Below, piece by piece: positions 26,309 through 36,010 of a stretch of DNA of 64,000 nucleotides; within the stretch, counting starts at the first letter, position 1; each line of letters opens with the position of its first letter. Origin of the DNA: FEN-1297 sp963843605 (GTDB taxonomy: Bacteria; Bacteroidota; Ignavibacteria; Ignavibacteriales; Ignavibacteriaceae). The DNA is taken from contig CAWJLA010000008.1 of assembly GCA_963843605.1 (NCBI GenBank), positions 682,001 through 746,000 of the forward strand, in the 5' to 3' direction. Position numbers and translations under genes: made by a program. The notes beneath the pieces are model-generated. The model made no database searches and was not told where the DNA came from. It worked only from the letters and a program-made list of their open reading frames with translations.

Positions 26309-27613
26309 TTATTCTAAGATTTTTTTAATCAGTCTAGGCTTCTTAACCTTGTTCTTTCCGAATGTTAGTGTATTATAAAATAATTCCTTAATATTCTCAA
26401 CTTTTGATTGTGACGAGGAATGTAATTCGGCAATTACCTGTCCTTTTTTAACATAATCACCAATCTTGATGTTAAAAATAATGCCGGCTTTCGGATCTAT
26501 TTTATCTTCTTTTGTTTTACGGCCGGCTCCGAGTTCCAGAGCGCACATACCCAGTGTATAGTTATTTACTTCTGTTAAATAACCTGATTCTTTAGATCTG
26601 ATTTTTTCAATTACACGGGCTTTCGGATATTTTTCGGGATTCTCAATAAATTTTAATTCGCCGCCCTGAGCTGCAACAATTTCCACAAACTTTTCGTAAG
26701 CTTTGCCGTTTTTAATTAAAGAACGGGATATTTCGGCACCCTCTTTTATAGATGATGCCTTGCCGCCCAGGTAAATCATAGCGCCGGAAAGCTGAATACT
26801 CAGGTCGAATAAATCTCCTTTAACTTCGCCCTGCAGGGTTTTTATCGACTCATATATTTCAAGCCAGTTGCCGATATACTTACCCAAAGGCTGATTCATA
26901 TCCGTAATCATTGCAATTACTTTTTTATCGAATGCTTTTGCGGTATTAATTAATGATTGTGCTAAGCTGACGGAATCTTTCATTGATTTCATAAAAGCTC
27001 CGCTGCCTGTTTTTACATCAAGAACAAGACCGTCAATCCCTTCTGCAAGTTTCTTACTCATTATACTGGCCGTAATAAACGGGATAGATTCAACGGTTGC
27101 CGTAACATCTCTTAAAGAATAAATTAATTTATCGGCAGGAGCAATTTCTTTAGTCTGTCCGATCAGTACCGCTCCGGTTTTCTTCAAAACAGATTTATAT
27201 TCCTTTAATGACAGATTGGTTCTGAAGCCTGGAATAGATTCCAGTTTATCCAGTGTTCCGCCTGTGTGCCCAAGTCCGCGGCCTGATATCATCGGCACAT
27301 TAACGCCGGCTGCGGCGGCAATAGGAGCTAATATTAGTGAGGTCTTATCGCCTACACCTCCGGTTGAATGCTTATCTATCTTTGCGCCTTTTATTTTATC
27401 CAGATTTAAGACCTTACCGCTGTACAGCATTTCTTTTGTCAGGGATGAGGTCTCATCTTTATTAAGTCCCATTATGAAAGCACTCATCAAGAATGCGGCG
27501 AATTGATAATCAGGAATTTTCCCTTTTGTATATGACGTAATGAGATAATTTATTTCGTCCGGAGACAGTGTATTTCCGTTTCGTTTTTTTCTAATTAGTT
27601 CTACTGTATTCAT
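26309..27613 (-). CDS. Pyrimidine-nucleoside (thymidine) phosphorylase
   Basis: Cleaves thymidine or uridine with phosphate to the base and (deoxy)ribose-1-phosphate in nucleoside salvage. 434 residues, normal for the family. The phosphate- and base-binding motif KIDKHSTGGVGDKTSLILAP is at about residues 82-101, with SGRGLGHTGGTLDKLESIPG at 110-129. The C-terminal PYNP domain (AGIIFNIKIGDYVKKGQVIA) is complete. Bacterial enzymes of this clade split between DeoA and Pdp; I cannot separate them here. It stands alone, about 190 bp from the heme operon. Confidence 0.92.
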   Translation of the reverse strand: MNTVELIRKKRNGNTLSPDEINYLITSYTKGKIPDYQFAAFLMSAFIMGLNKDETSSLTKEMLYSGKVLNLDKIKGAKIDKHSTGGVGDKTSLILAPIAAAAGVNVPMISGRGLGHTGGTLDKLESIPGFRTNLSLKEYKSVLKKTGAVLIGQTKEIAPADKLIYSLRDVTATVESIPFITASIMSKKLAEGIDGLVLDVKTGSGAFMKSMKDSVSLAQSLINTAKAFDKKVIAMITDMNQPLGKYIGNWLEIYESIKTLQGEVKGDLFDLSIQLSGAMIYLGGKASSIKEGAEISRSLIKNGKAYEKFVEIVAAQGGELKFIENPEKYPKARVIEKIRSKESGYLTEVNNYTLGMCALELGAGRKTKEDKIDPKAGIIFNIKIGDYVKKGQVIAELHSSSQSKVENIKELFYNTLTFGKNKVKKPRLIKKILE

Positions 27614-28013
27614 AATGATATTATATTAAAAGATTTGGTATAATGATTTTAATTACTGAACATTTAAAATAAAAATTTAATTGATCAATAACGAAAATTT
27701 CTTAAATCTAAAATTTTGTTATCACTATTTTTATTTCCGTCTTCTTCGGCAGGAATGTGTAAAATTTATGTCTGGTTTTTCAACATCCGTCAATCAGCAG
27801 GCCAATGAGGTAAAAAATCTGTCCGAGCGAAATAAATTATACATTCGGAACCGGCATGCAGTCAACCGCTCGTTTCGACAAGTTCAACGACCGGCTGTGA
27901 TCAAATAACCCGAAACAATCCACCGCATACTGTATAATTTTTATTTGTTTCACCTTATTATTATAATTATTTTTGTAGCCTATTATATTAGATAAGGAGT
28001 CTGAAAAGAAAAG
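27614..28013. other. Intergenic region between two divergent genes
   Basis: Divergent promoters for the phosphorylase and aspS should be here. The middle (27870-27893, CGTTTCGACAAGTTCAACGA) resembles a dispersed intergenic repeat seen in many genomes. A short AAGGAG ribosome site precedes aspS. No gene is convincing. Confidence 0.45.
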
Positions 28014-29793
28014 ATGCAATTCAAAACCAGAACACATACATGCGGTGAACTCAGGGAAAAAAATATAGGTGAAAGTGTTATATTAAACGGATGGGTTGAT
28101 ACACGCCGGGATCTTGGCGGACTAATATTCGTAGATTTAAGGGATAGGTACGGAATTACTCAAGTTGTTTTTGAACCGACTTTTGATAAAGATTCGCATG
28201 AGAAAGCGGCAGTATTAAGAAACGAGTTTGTCATATCTATTGAAGGAAAGGTAAGGAAGCGACCGGTAGGAACCGAAAACCCGGCCATACCTACCGGTCA
28301 GGTAGATATAATGGTAAACAAAATAATCATCCTTAATGAAGCCAAAACCCCTCCTTTTCCAATTAAAAATGATATTGATACCAGTGAAGACATTAGATTA
28401 AAATACAGGTACCTTGACTTGCGGCGTCCGGCTTTTCAGAAGGAATTTATTAATGCGGCATACAATGTACCAGATAGTAAGAAAATATTTTGACGAAAAT
28501 TCATTCGTTGAAGTAGAAACTCCGGTTCTTATGAAAAGTACACCCGAAGGTGCAAGGGATTATTTAGTTCCCAGCAGATTGCATAAAGGTAAATTCTATG
28601 CTCTGCCGCAATCGCCGCAGCAGTATAAACAGCTGCTTATGGTTTCGGGACTCGACAGATATTTCCAGATAGTTAAGTGTTTCAGGGATGAAGATCTCAG
28701 AGCAGACAGACAGCCTGAATTTACACAGATTGACGTTGAAATGTCTTTTATCGATCAGGAAAATATATTCGGTATTGTAGAAGGTTTAATGAAAATACTT
28801 TTCAAAGAAGTATGGAACCGTGAGATCAACATGCCCATCCCCAGATTGACGTTCGATGAAGCTGTTGAAAAATACGGAAGCGATAAACCGGATTTGAGAT
28901 TTGAACTTGAAATGACAACATTGAATTCTGTTTTTGAAAATACAACCTTTAAGGTATTCCAGGATCATATAAAAAATAAAGGAATTATTACCGGACTTTT
29001 GGCTCCCGGATGCGGAGAATACACCAGGAACCAGCTTGACGTGCTTACGGATTTTGTAAAAAAACAAGGTGCCGGCGGCTTGATCTGGATGAGGGTAAAA
29101 GAATCCGGTTCCGGTGTTGAACTGGAAGCGCCGATTGCAAAATTTTTATCCGAAGAAGAAAAATCGAATTTAGTTAGTGCATTAAAAGCCAAAGCCGGAG
29201 ATCTTATATTTATATTAACCGGTCCAAAATTCAAAGTACTTTCAATTATGGGATCACTCAGGCTTGAGATGGCTAGAAGGTTAAACTTAATACAGCCCGA
29301 ATCCGAACCCAAACTGTTATGGGTTACCGATTTCCCCTTATTCGAGTGGGACGAGCAAACCAAACGTTACTATGCCATGCATCATCCGTTTACATCCCCT
29401 AAGCTAGAGGACGTGGAATTTATGGAAAGCGACCCGGGCAAAGTTAGAGCCAGGGCTTACGATCTTGTATTAAACGGCAGTGAAATTGCCGGAGGAAGCA
29501 TTAGAATACATAATGCGGATTTACAGGCTAAAATGTTTAAAGCCCTGGGCATATCGGAAGAAGAAGCCGAGCAGAAATTTGGTTTCTTGATGAACGCTTT
29601 TCAATACGGTGCACCGCCTCACGGCGGCATTGCTTTCGGCTTTGACAGAATGGCGATGATATTTGCTGGTGAAAATTCTATTCGCGACGTTATCGCATTT
29701 CCTAAAACAGCTTCCGCCGTTTCCTTGATGGACGACGCTCCTTCAAATGTTGGCGAAGAGCAATTAAAGGAATTGCATATAAAAATAAGATAA
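28014..29793 (+). CDS. aspS: Aspartyl-tRNA synthetase, one-base frameshift
   Basis: Charges tRNA-Asp (or tRNA-Asn as well) with aspartate; essential. The N-terminal anticodon-binding OB fold (LNGWVDTRRDLGGLIFVDLR) is in one frame up to RRPAFQKEFI, and MRHTMYQIVRKYFDENSFVE continues in the next. One extra A in TTATTAATGCGG near 28452-28456 explains the change; without it the protein is 593 residues, normal length. Class II motifs are present: EGARDYLVPSR, FRDEDLRADRQPEFTQID and HGGIAFGFDRMAMI. The bacterial GAD insertion domain lies at about 300-400, and SEIAGGSIRIHN is intact. A sequence error is the likely cause. A terminator follows. Confidence 0.93.
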
Positions 29794-29800
29794 TTTCAAC

Positions 29801-29848
29801 AAGGGGCAATTCTAATTTATTAAATAATTAAGAATATCCCCTTTTTTA
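29801..29848 (+). terminator. Rho-independent terminator after aspS
   Basis: AAGGGG (29801) pairs with CCCCTT (29838), and inside it ATTCT pairs with AGAAT; a T-run (CCCCTTTTTT) follows. It begins 7 bp after the aspS stop. Confidence 0.7.
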
Positions 29849-30495
29849 TTATTTTAAAAATCCATTAAAATATTTCCGCAAAAACAACAAAAATATTTTG
29901 AGCCTTTCTTTATTTTATTAACCCAATAATTCTTGTTCACTTGCCTAATCCTAACCAAAAGTTGTCCATTAACCATTTTGAATAATGATATCTATACAAA
30001 CTTCAAATAATTATATAAAATTGCGTTTTGAATTACCGGTAATATTTTCATTTCCTTATATATTATTATGAACTCCGGCAAAAATAATACTGCAAGCCGT
30101 TCCCTTCAGCTGAAAAATATACTTCTTTTACCTATTCAAATTAGTATTTAAGGTTTTAATCACCGGGTTTTAAGTAATTATTACAGGCAAGATTTACCGT
30201 TTTACATATGTTGAAAATGTTGAAGTACCAATTTTTTACCCATTTGGATTATATTAATACTTTGGCACAATCTTTACTGATGATTAACCTGCAAAACAAA
30301 ATTTTGAAGATGTTAAACAAAGAAAAAAATATTTCGAATATAATAATGAGCAAAGTAATAGTTACCGCAGAGGTAAAAATTACACGTAAGTTTTGTTTTG
30401 ATTTATTAAAGAGTTCTAAAATATCGGTATCAATTAATTCTGACTTAGGTTCGGTAAAATTAAATAAGAGCATTAAGTAAAAAGAGGATAGAAAA
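29849..30495 (+). other. Long AT-rich leader before the pilin operon
   Basis: About 650 bp without a convincing gene. A 90-codon frame at 30208-30480 has no family resemblance and biased low-complexity composition. TTGGCACAATCTTTAC at 30262-30277 is a weak match to a sigma-54 -24/-12 site (the -12 GC is AC). The length suggests the pilin promoter and possibly a long untranslated leader. Confidence 0.4.
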
Positions 30496-30876
30496 TTGGG
30501 ACAACAACAATTATTATTGATAGTATTAGGATTAATAATTGTTGCGATTGCAATTGCAATTAGCATCTCCCTTTTCAGGCAGGCAGCAATCGATTCCAAA
30601 AGAGATACGATAACCAATGAATGTTTTAGTCTCGGCTCTATGGCAGTTGAATATTATAACAGAGCAAGTCCATTAGGAGGAGGAGGCAGTTCATTCACAG
30701 GCTGGGACGTTCCGCAAAGTCTTGCTAATACTGCAAGCGGACATTATACGGCGACGGTATCGGCAGACAGCGTGGTAATAATAGGAACCGGCAATGAAGT
30801 TGTAACAGGAAGCGATTCTGTAAAGGTTCAAGTTTCAGTTTCGCCAAGATCATTCCGGACTACAATAATAAATTAA
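30496..30876 (+). CDS. Pilin-like protein, first of a tandem pair
   Basis: 126 residues starting at TTG, with an AGAGGA ribosome site six bases upstream. The N-terminus MGQQQLLLIVLGLIIVAIAI is an uncharged membrane helix, followed by a soluble domain with a glycine-rich SPLGGGGSSF loop and one cysteine. This is the layout of a type IV pilin, but the leader before the helix is only one or two residues and there is no GFTLxE processing motif. The next gene encodes a paralogue with an almost identical helix. The platform, ATPase and secretin genes follow in the same direction. The pilin role is inferred from shape and context. Confidence 0.75.
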   Translation: MGQQQLLLIVLGLIIVAIAIAISISLFRQAAIDSKRDTITNECFSLGSMAVEYYNRASPLGGGGSSFTGWDVPQSLANTASGHYTATVSADSVVIIGTGNEVVTGSDSVKVQVSVSPRSFRTTIIN

Positions 30877-30948
30877 ATAAGTATTAGTTCATTTTCTTTT
30901 AACGGAAACATAAATAACAAACAATCTCAACAATACTAGGAGAAAAAA

Positions 30949-31338
30949 ATGGGTCAGCAACAACTTCTTTTAATCGTACTCGGCGTTATCATAGTCGGTA
31001 TCGCAGTAGTCGTCGGTATAAATCTTTTCAACGCAAATGCGGAAAGTTCTGCAAAAGACGGTATAGTATCAGACTGTACGAATCTTGCGGCAATGGCACA
31101 GCAATTCTATAAAAAACCTGTTTCAATGGGCGGCGGCGGAAATTCTTTCTCTACTGCTGGCGGTGCTCCGGCAGCTTGGACTATCCCTGCTTCTTTAGAT
31201 ACAACTGCTAACGGTGTATATACAAAAGCGGTTAATGACCAAAGTGTTATAATTACCGGTACACCGATTGACGCTTCTTACAAATGGACTGTTAAAACTA
31301 CTGTTACACCGACCAATATTTCATCGGTAATTCAGTAA
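30949..31338 (+). CDS. Pilin-like protein, second of a tandem pair
   Basis: 129 residues, ATG start with AGGAGA ribosome site. The N-terminal helix MGQQQLLLIVLGVIIVGIAV is nearly the same as in the preceding gene. The soluble domain keeps the single cysteine (VSDCTNLAAMAQQFY) and the SMGGGGNSF loop but otherwise differs, so the two are diverged duplicates. The strong ribosome site suggests this is the major subunit. The lack of a normal prepilin peptidase motif is shared with the first copy. About 110 bp separate it from the platform gene. Confidence 0.78.
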   Translation: MGQQQLLLIVLGVIIVGIAVVVGINLFNANAESSAKDGIVSDCTNLAAMAQQFYKKPVSMGGGGNSFSTAGGAPAAWTIPASLDTTANGVYTKAVNDQSVIITGTPIDASYKWTVKTTVTPTNISSVIQ

Positions 31339-31448
31339 AAAGGTTAACTGGAACTTAGGTTTAGGTTTAATATAAATAACTTAAAATAGTAATTAAATAT
31401 TGTTCTTAAATCGAAAAAACTAATGTATAATTTTTTAAGGCTGATAAG

Positions 31449-32867
31449 ATGTCTACATTTTATCAGCCGCTTCAATATAAGCGATACATCATGATAGAAT
31501 ATAAATTTACAGCCCAAAAAGTAAACGGACAAACATTGACCGGCTCTCTTTCCGCGGAAACGGTAAAAGACGCCAAACAGAAAATTCACAGGCTTGCCGA
31601 TAAGAACCGGTTAAAGATCAGATCGATGCAGAAGAAATCCGTTTATCTCTACCGCGTACGTAAAGGAAAAGACAAACCCATCTCCGGAGAACAGAAAGCA
31701 TACTCTAAAAAAGAAGTTGAAGATGCGCTTTCCCGTCTAGGTTTTAAAGTATTATCCGTTAACAAGAAATTATTAGATTTTAATATGGCTCCCCCGAGCG
31801 CTGAGATAGTTACTTTTGTAAAAATCAGCGCCGAGCTGCTGGAACAAAAACTTCCTTACAGTGAAATACTAACACTGTTGATCAATGATACCCAAAATAA
31901 AAAGCTAAAAGAAACTTTAAAAGAAATTAATAACGAACTAAAAAAAGGCGCCGACAGCGAAACTACATTTTTAAAATATCAGGCTGTATTCGGTAAATTT
32001 ACGGCTTATATGCTGGGTCTTGCTTCCAAGAGCGGTAATATGTCCGAGATATACAGAGCTACTGCAAAATTCCTGGAAAGGAAACAGGAATTCAAAAAAA
32101 ATATGCGTAGCGCTTTAATTACTCCCATGGTAACATTATTCGTTTTATTCCTTGCCGTATTGTTTTATGTTGGTTATATTTTCCCCGAAACTGCAAAACT
32201 TTTTGTAAGGTTTAAGATTCCGCTTCCACCTATGACTGCTTTTACACTAAAAATTAGTGATTTCTTAATGGGAAACGGAGCTCTTGTAACTATTCTGATG
32301 GTCGTTCCTCCGATTTTATTTTGGCGCTTTATAAAATCGAAAAAGGGAGCTTACTTAATGGATAAGTATCTTATAAAATTACCCATGATAGGTACACTCA
32401 TTCATAAAACTGTTATAGAAGTTTATTGCAGAGTTTTTTATACTCTGTATAGCGGATCTGCCGAAAGCATCGAACCGATCAGGATAGCTGCAGAGGCTAC
32501 AGGCAACCAGTATTTTGAAGAAAGAATTAAAAACGTAGCAATACCATTAATGGTAAAAAAAGGAACCGGCATAACCGATGCATTTGAGGCAAGCGGTATT
32601 TTTACCGATACGGCAATAGCACGTTTTCACTCCGGCGAAGAAACCGGTACTATTAAAAATACGGCTCAACAGTTGGCTAATTATTATGAAAGCGAAACTG
32701 TTTATAAATTGAAAAATTTCATCGAGATGGTTCAGTTGTTTATTGCAATGGTAATTATGATAGTAATGATATTATTGACCCTAGTCTCGGCCGAGACTGC
32801 TACTATTCATCCTAAAAGCCCCGGAATAACAAGTAACGCAACTTATATAGAGAGAACCGTGGCATGA
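31449..32867 (+). CDS. PilC/GspF-type inner-membrane platform protein
   Basis: The platform around which the pilus ATPases drive subunit insertion. The N-terminal 110 residues hold two small cytoplasmic repeats (EYKFTAQKVNGQTLTGSLSA; KKEVEDALSRLGFKVLSVNK). Two T2SF domains follow, with membrane segments near 225 (TLFVLFLAVLFYVGYIF), 280 and 445 (LFIAMVIMIVMILLTLV). The start at 31449 has only a weak ribosome site; an ATG at 31491 (MIEYKFTAQKV) matches the usual family start better. The end overlaps the next gene by four bases, so platform and ATPase are translationally coupled. Confidence 0.92.
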   Translation: MSTFYQPLQYKRYIMIEYKFTAQKVNGQTLTGSLSAETVKDAKQKIHRLADKNRLKIRSMQKKSVYLYRVRKGKDKPISGEQKAYSKKEVEDALSRLGFKVLSVNKKLLDFNMAPPSAEIVTFVKISAELLEQKLPYSEILTLLINDTQNKKLKETLKEINNELKKGADSETTFLKYQAVFGKFTAYMLGLASKSGNMSEIYRATAKFLERKQEFKKNMRSALITPMVTLFVLFLAVLFYVGYIFPETAKLFVRFKIPLPPMTAFTLKISDFLMGNGALVTILMVVPPILFWRFIKSKKGAYLMDKYLIKLPMIGTLIHKTVIEVYCRVFYTLYSGSAESIEPIRIAAEATGNQYFEERIKNVAIPLMVKKGTGITDAFEASGIFTDTAIARFHSGEETGTIKNTAQQLANYYESETVYKLKNFIEMVQLFIAMVIMIVMILLTLVSAETATIHPKSPGITSNATYIERTVA

Positions 32868-34654
32868 TCGATACTAATCTTGAAATGACCGACAAAATCG
32901 GTTACCTGCTGTTTAAGAAAGGAATAATCGATGCCGCAATGCTTGAGAAAGCATTGAATGCAAAGGCAAACGATAAAAGCAAAATAAAAAGAAACCTTGC
33001 ACAGATATTAGTTCAGGATTTTAATTACGATCATGATACTATTTTCAGAGAAGTTGCCATTCTATACGCATTCAGGGAAATTGAAATAAAACTCGATGAG
33101 ATTGCCCCCGAAAAGTTAGATATTATTAAACAGTTGATCAATAATGCGGGCGATCAGCTGAAATCCCAAATGTTGGAGCATAAAGTTATTCCTTTCATGT
33201 ACGACGAAAGGATTAAAGACAAGCTAATCGTCGCGGCAATCGATCCTACGGACAGAAATATACCCAAGATAGCATTCGGTCTGAACGCAAAAAAATATGA
33301 AGTAATTTATATTCGGAAACAGGATTACGAAAAATTAATCAGTAATATTCTTCCCCCCGAGAACGTATACCTTAAAATGATGGAAGAAGCCGACGCTGAA
33401 ATTGAAATAGATAAAGATGAAAACTCCCTGGACGAAGAGGCTCTTGATGCCGAGATAAATAAAAGTGCATTAATAAATCTGGTTGAGGGCGCTCTGGTAG
33501 AAGGCGTTCGCAAAGGAGCCAGCGATATTCATTTTGTTCCCAAATCCGGAAACCGTACGGAAATTGTTATGAGGGTTGACGGTAATCTTCAACTCTGGCA
33601 CGTGCAGGAAAATACACTTCCCGAAGCCGTTGTTGCCGTTGTTAAAGACAGATCTAAAGGAATGGACAGATTTGAAAGAGAAAGGGCACAGGACGGATTT
33701 ATCCAAAGAGAAATAGACCGTCACGTCATACGTTTTCGTGTATCGGTTCTGCCGATGGTGGGTACAGAATTAAAAAATAAATTCGAAAGTATCGTAATAA
33801 GAATACTCGACGACAGAAAAGTAATTAAAGATCTTGAAAAATTAGGACTGACAGGGTATTCAAAACAAGCTTTTACAAAAGCTATTAACCAGCCTCAGGG
33901 TATGGTAATATTAACCGGTCCTACCGGCAGCGGTAAAAGTACTACACTTGTTGCGGCATTGTATCAGGTTATTGATTCAACCGTTAACGTATTGACGGTT
34001 GAAGATCCTGTTGAATATGTAATTGAAGGCGCAAGACAGCTTAAGATCGGCCACAAAATGAATTTTGAACAGGCAATACGCTCTATTTTGCGTCATGACC
34101 CCGACATTGTACTTGTAGGTGAAATGCGTGACAAGGAAACTGCCGAGATTGCTATTAAATTAGCTAATACGGGACACTTGACTTTCTCAACCCTTCATAC
34201 GAACGATGCTCCCAGTGCGGTAGCACGTCTTTATAAAATGGGTATTGAACCCTTCTTAATTGCATATGCCATAAATATTATTGTAGCACAGCGACTTGTA
34301 AGAAGACTTTGTCCCGAATGCAAAAAAAAGGTAGTGAATTTTGACGAACCTTTAATGAAAGCCGCCGGCTTGGATATTGACGAATGGAAGAGTTACACCG
34401 TTTATGAAGCCAACGGCTGCGATAAATGCGGCGGTTCCGGTTTTAAGGGACGTATGGCAATACATGAGGCTTTGTATTTTACAAAAGAGCTTAGACAAAT
34501 TATTGTAAGATCAGGTATTGAAGTGGATGAGGAAAAAATCAGGCTTCAAGCAAAAAAAGACGGTTCTCTTAATCTGAGAGAAGCGGGCCTGGAGAAGGTA
34601 AAACTCGGACTTACTTCTATTGAAGAAGTACTAGCATCCACATCGGATGAATAA
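32864..34654 (+). CDS. PilB/GspE-type assembly ATPase
   Basis: The cytoplasmic hexameric motor for pilus extension or type II secretion, 596 residues. An MshEN-like N-terminal domain (about 10-150) is followed by the N2 domain and the ATPase core. Walker A is LTGPTGSGKSTTL (about 350), the Asp box is around EDPVEYVIEGAR, Walker B is DIVLVGEMRDKETAEIA (about 415) and the His box ends in TLHTND. The tetracysteine zinc site typical of assembly ATPases is present (CPECKKK ... CDKCGGSGFKG, about 485-525). This marks it as the extension enzyme, in contrast to the PilT-like gene downstream. Confidence 0.95.
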   Translation: MIDTNLEMTDKIGYLLFKKGIIDAAMLEKALNAKANDKSKIKRNLAQILVQDFNYDHDTIFREVAILYAFREIEIKLDEIAPEKLDIIKQLINNAGDQLKSQMLEHKVIPFMYDERIKDKLIVAAIDPTDRNIPKIAFGLNAKKYEVIYIRKQDYEKLISNILPPENVYLKMMEEADAEIEIDKDENSLDEEALDAEINKSALINLVEGALVEGVRKGASDIHFVPKSGNRTEIVMRVDGNLQLWHVQENTLPEAVVAVVKDRSKGMDRFERERAQDGFIQREIDRHVIRFRVSVLPMVGTELKNKFESIVIRILDDRKVIKDLEKLGLTGYSKQAFTKAINQPQGMVILTGPTGSGKSTTLVAALYQVIDSTVNVLTVEDPVEYVIEGARQLKIGHKMNFEQAIRSILRHDPDIVLVGEMRDKETAEIAIKLANTGHLTFSTLHTNDAPSAVARLYKMGIEPFLIAYAINIIVAQRLVRRLCPECKKKVVNFDEPLMKAAGLDIDEWKSYTVYEANGCDKCGGSGFKGRMAIHEALYFTKELRQIIVRSGIEVDEEKIRLQAKKDGSLNLREAGLEKVKLGLTSIEEVLASTSDE

Positions 34655-34662
34655 TATGAATT

Positions 34663-34692
34663 AAAAGGAAAAGAATATTTTTCCTTTTTTAA
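34663..34692 (+). terminator. Hairpin with T-run between the two pilus ATPase genes
   Basis: AAAAGGAAAA and TTTTTCCTTTT pair around a short loop, followed by more T. It lies 9 bp after the pilB-like stop and may act as a partial terminator, lowering expression of the downstream half of the cluster. Confidence 0.55.
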
Positions 34693-34780
34693 AAAATTTA
34701 TTTCATAAAAATTAAATTTAAGTTAAATTGTTTTAATTTTTATAGCTATTTATTACGGCTATTAAAAAATAGGAGAAACA

Positions 34781-36010
34781 GTGTCCTTCAACGAAGCAAA
34801 AGAAATTCTCACTTCTTTTACAAGCAAAATACCCGAATACCTCAACGGACCGGATAGAATGGCCTTTCTGCTTGAGAACATCGAGCAATTAAGCGGTGAA
34901 GAAAGACTTCTACTTAAAGGTACCTTCAATCGATTTTTAACTAATATGATTGAAAGAGAAGCTTCGGATATTGAAGTAGGCGGACACGGCAACGAGAATT
35001 TTATATGGATGAGAATTTACGGAAAGAAAGAAAGAGTCAAAGATCTTCCGCAGCTGTCTAACGAAGAGTCCGCAACTTTAATTGCAAACCTATTAAACGC
35101 AAACCAGAGAAAATATCTTGCTGTTTCTAAGAATTTGGATTTCAGTTACTCCTTTTATTACGAAAGAAAAAAGATCGATCTTCGTTTCAGAGCGGACGCA
35201 TATTTTGATCTTGATACCAGATCTTTAAATATGAGAGCTATCAACCCTTCTATCCGACCTTTGGCCAGCCTGGGTTTCCATCCGAACGTTGTAAAATCGT
35301 TAAGTCATATGTATATTAAATTCGGATTAACTCTTGTAACGGGAATAACCGGTTCCGGTAAATCTACTACCTTGGACGCCATAATCGACGAGCACAATAA
35401 AATAGATCCTGCTCATGTTGTTATTATTGCGGCGCCTATTGAATATGTACACAGATCTAATGTCTCGATTATAAAACACAGAGAAGTCGGCAGGGACGTA
35501 CTTTCCTTTAAGGAAGGCGTTATACAATCGTTAAGACAGGATCCGGATATTATAGTAATCGGAGAAATGAGAGATCCCGATACAATTATGGCTGCTCTAG
35601 AAGTAACGGATACCGGACATAAAGTTTTTTCTACTCTGCACACATCATCGGCAGTTGAATCCATAGACAGAATTATCGCTGAGATTCATCCTTCCGAACA
35701 GGAACGTGTCAGAAACCGTCTGGCAGATGTACTTGTTGCGATTGTTTCCCAAAAATTGGTTCCTACATCAGACGGGAAACGGGCATTGGCAAAAGAAGTA
35801 TTAATTGTTACTCCCAGTGTTAAGGCTGCAATTAAAAACAATAATACCAGCGAAATTTATATGATGATTAACCAGGGCTCTGCCCAGGGAATGATCACAA
35901 TGGAACAGGATTTAAAGCGGTTGTATTTAAACAAAAAAATCAGCTTAGAGACAGCTATAGCTTATGCAAATAATAAGACAAGAATTCAGCAAATTTTAAC
36001 GGCGGTTTAA
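34781..36010 (+). CDS. PilT-like ATPase
   Basis: A 409-residue secretion ATPase lacking the tetracysteine site and long N-terminal domain of PilB, so it resembles retraction ATPases. It starts at GTG with AGGAG nine bases upstream. Walker A is VTGITGSGKSTTLD (about 188), Walker B is DPDIIVIGEMRDPDT (about 253) and the His box is STLHTSSAVESIDRI (about 287). The N-terminal region (MIEREASDIEVGGHGNENF) is like the PilT PAS-like domain. Retraction is the likely role. The stop overlaps the start of the following gene (TAATG). Confidence 0.88.
   Translation: MSFNEAKEILTSFTSKIPEYLNGPDRMAFLLENIEQLSGEERLLLKGTFNRFLTNMIEREASDIEVGGHGNENFIWMRIYGKKERVKDLPQLSNEESATLIANLLNANQRKYLAVSKNLDFSYSFYYERKKIDLRFRADAYFDLDTRSLNMRAINPSIRPLASLGFHPNVVKSLSHMYIKFGLTLVTGITGSGKSTTLDAIIDEHNKIDPAHVVIIAAPIEYVHRSNVSIIKHREVGRDVLSFKEGVIQSLRQDPDIIVIGEMRDPDTIMAALEVTDTGHKVFSTLHTSSAVESIDRIIAEIHPSEQERVRNRLADVLVAIVSQKLVPTSDGKRALAKEVLIVTPSVKAAIKNNNTSEIYMMINQGSAQGMITMEQDLKRLYLNKKISLETAIAYANNKTRIQQILTAV

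Noticed and set aside
27681..27908. 75-codon open frame between phosphorylase and aspS
   Set aside because: No ribosome site or family motif; covers a dispersed repeat.
28440..28470. Programmed frameshift in aspS
   Set aside because: No slippery heptamer or downstream structure is evident, and indels occur in several other genes of the window; error is simpler.
30262..30277. Sigma-54 promoter before the pilins
   Set aside because: TTGGCACAATCTTTAC lacks the -12 GC and lies over 200 bp from the start; kept only as a remark.
30361..30376. GTTACCGCAGAGGTAA, like the end of repeat A
   Set aside because: No inverted partner nearby and the match ends after about 12 bases; chance.
30208..30480. 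90-codon open frame before the first pilin
   Set aside because: Lysine/isoleucine-rich, no family likeness, weak start, AT-rich context; likely leader DNA.
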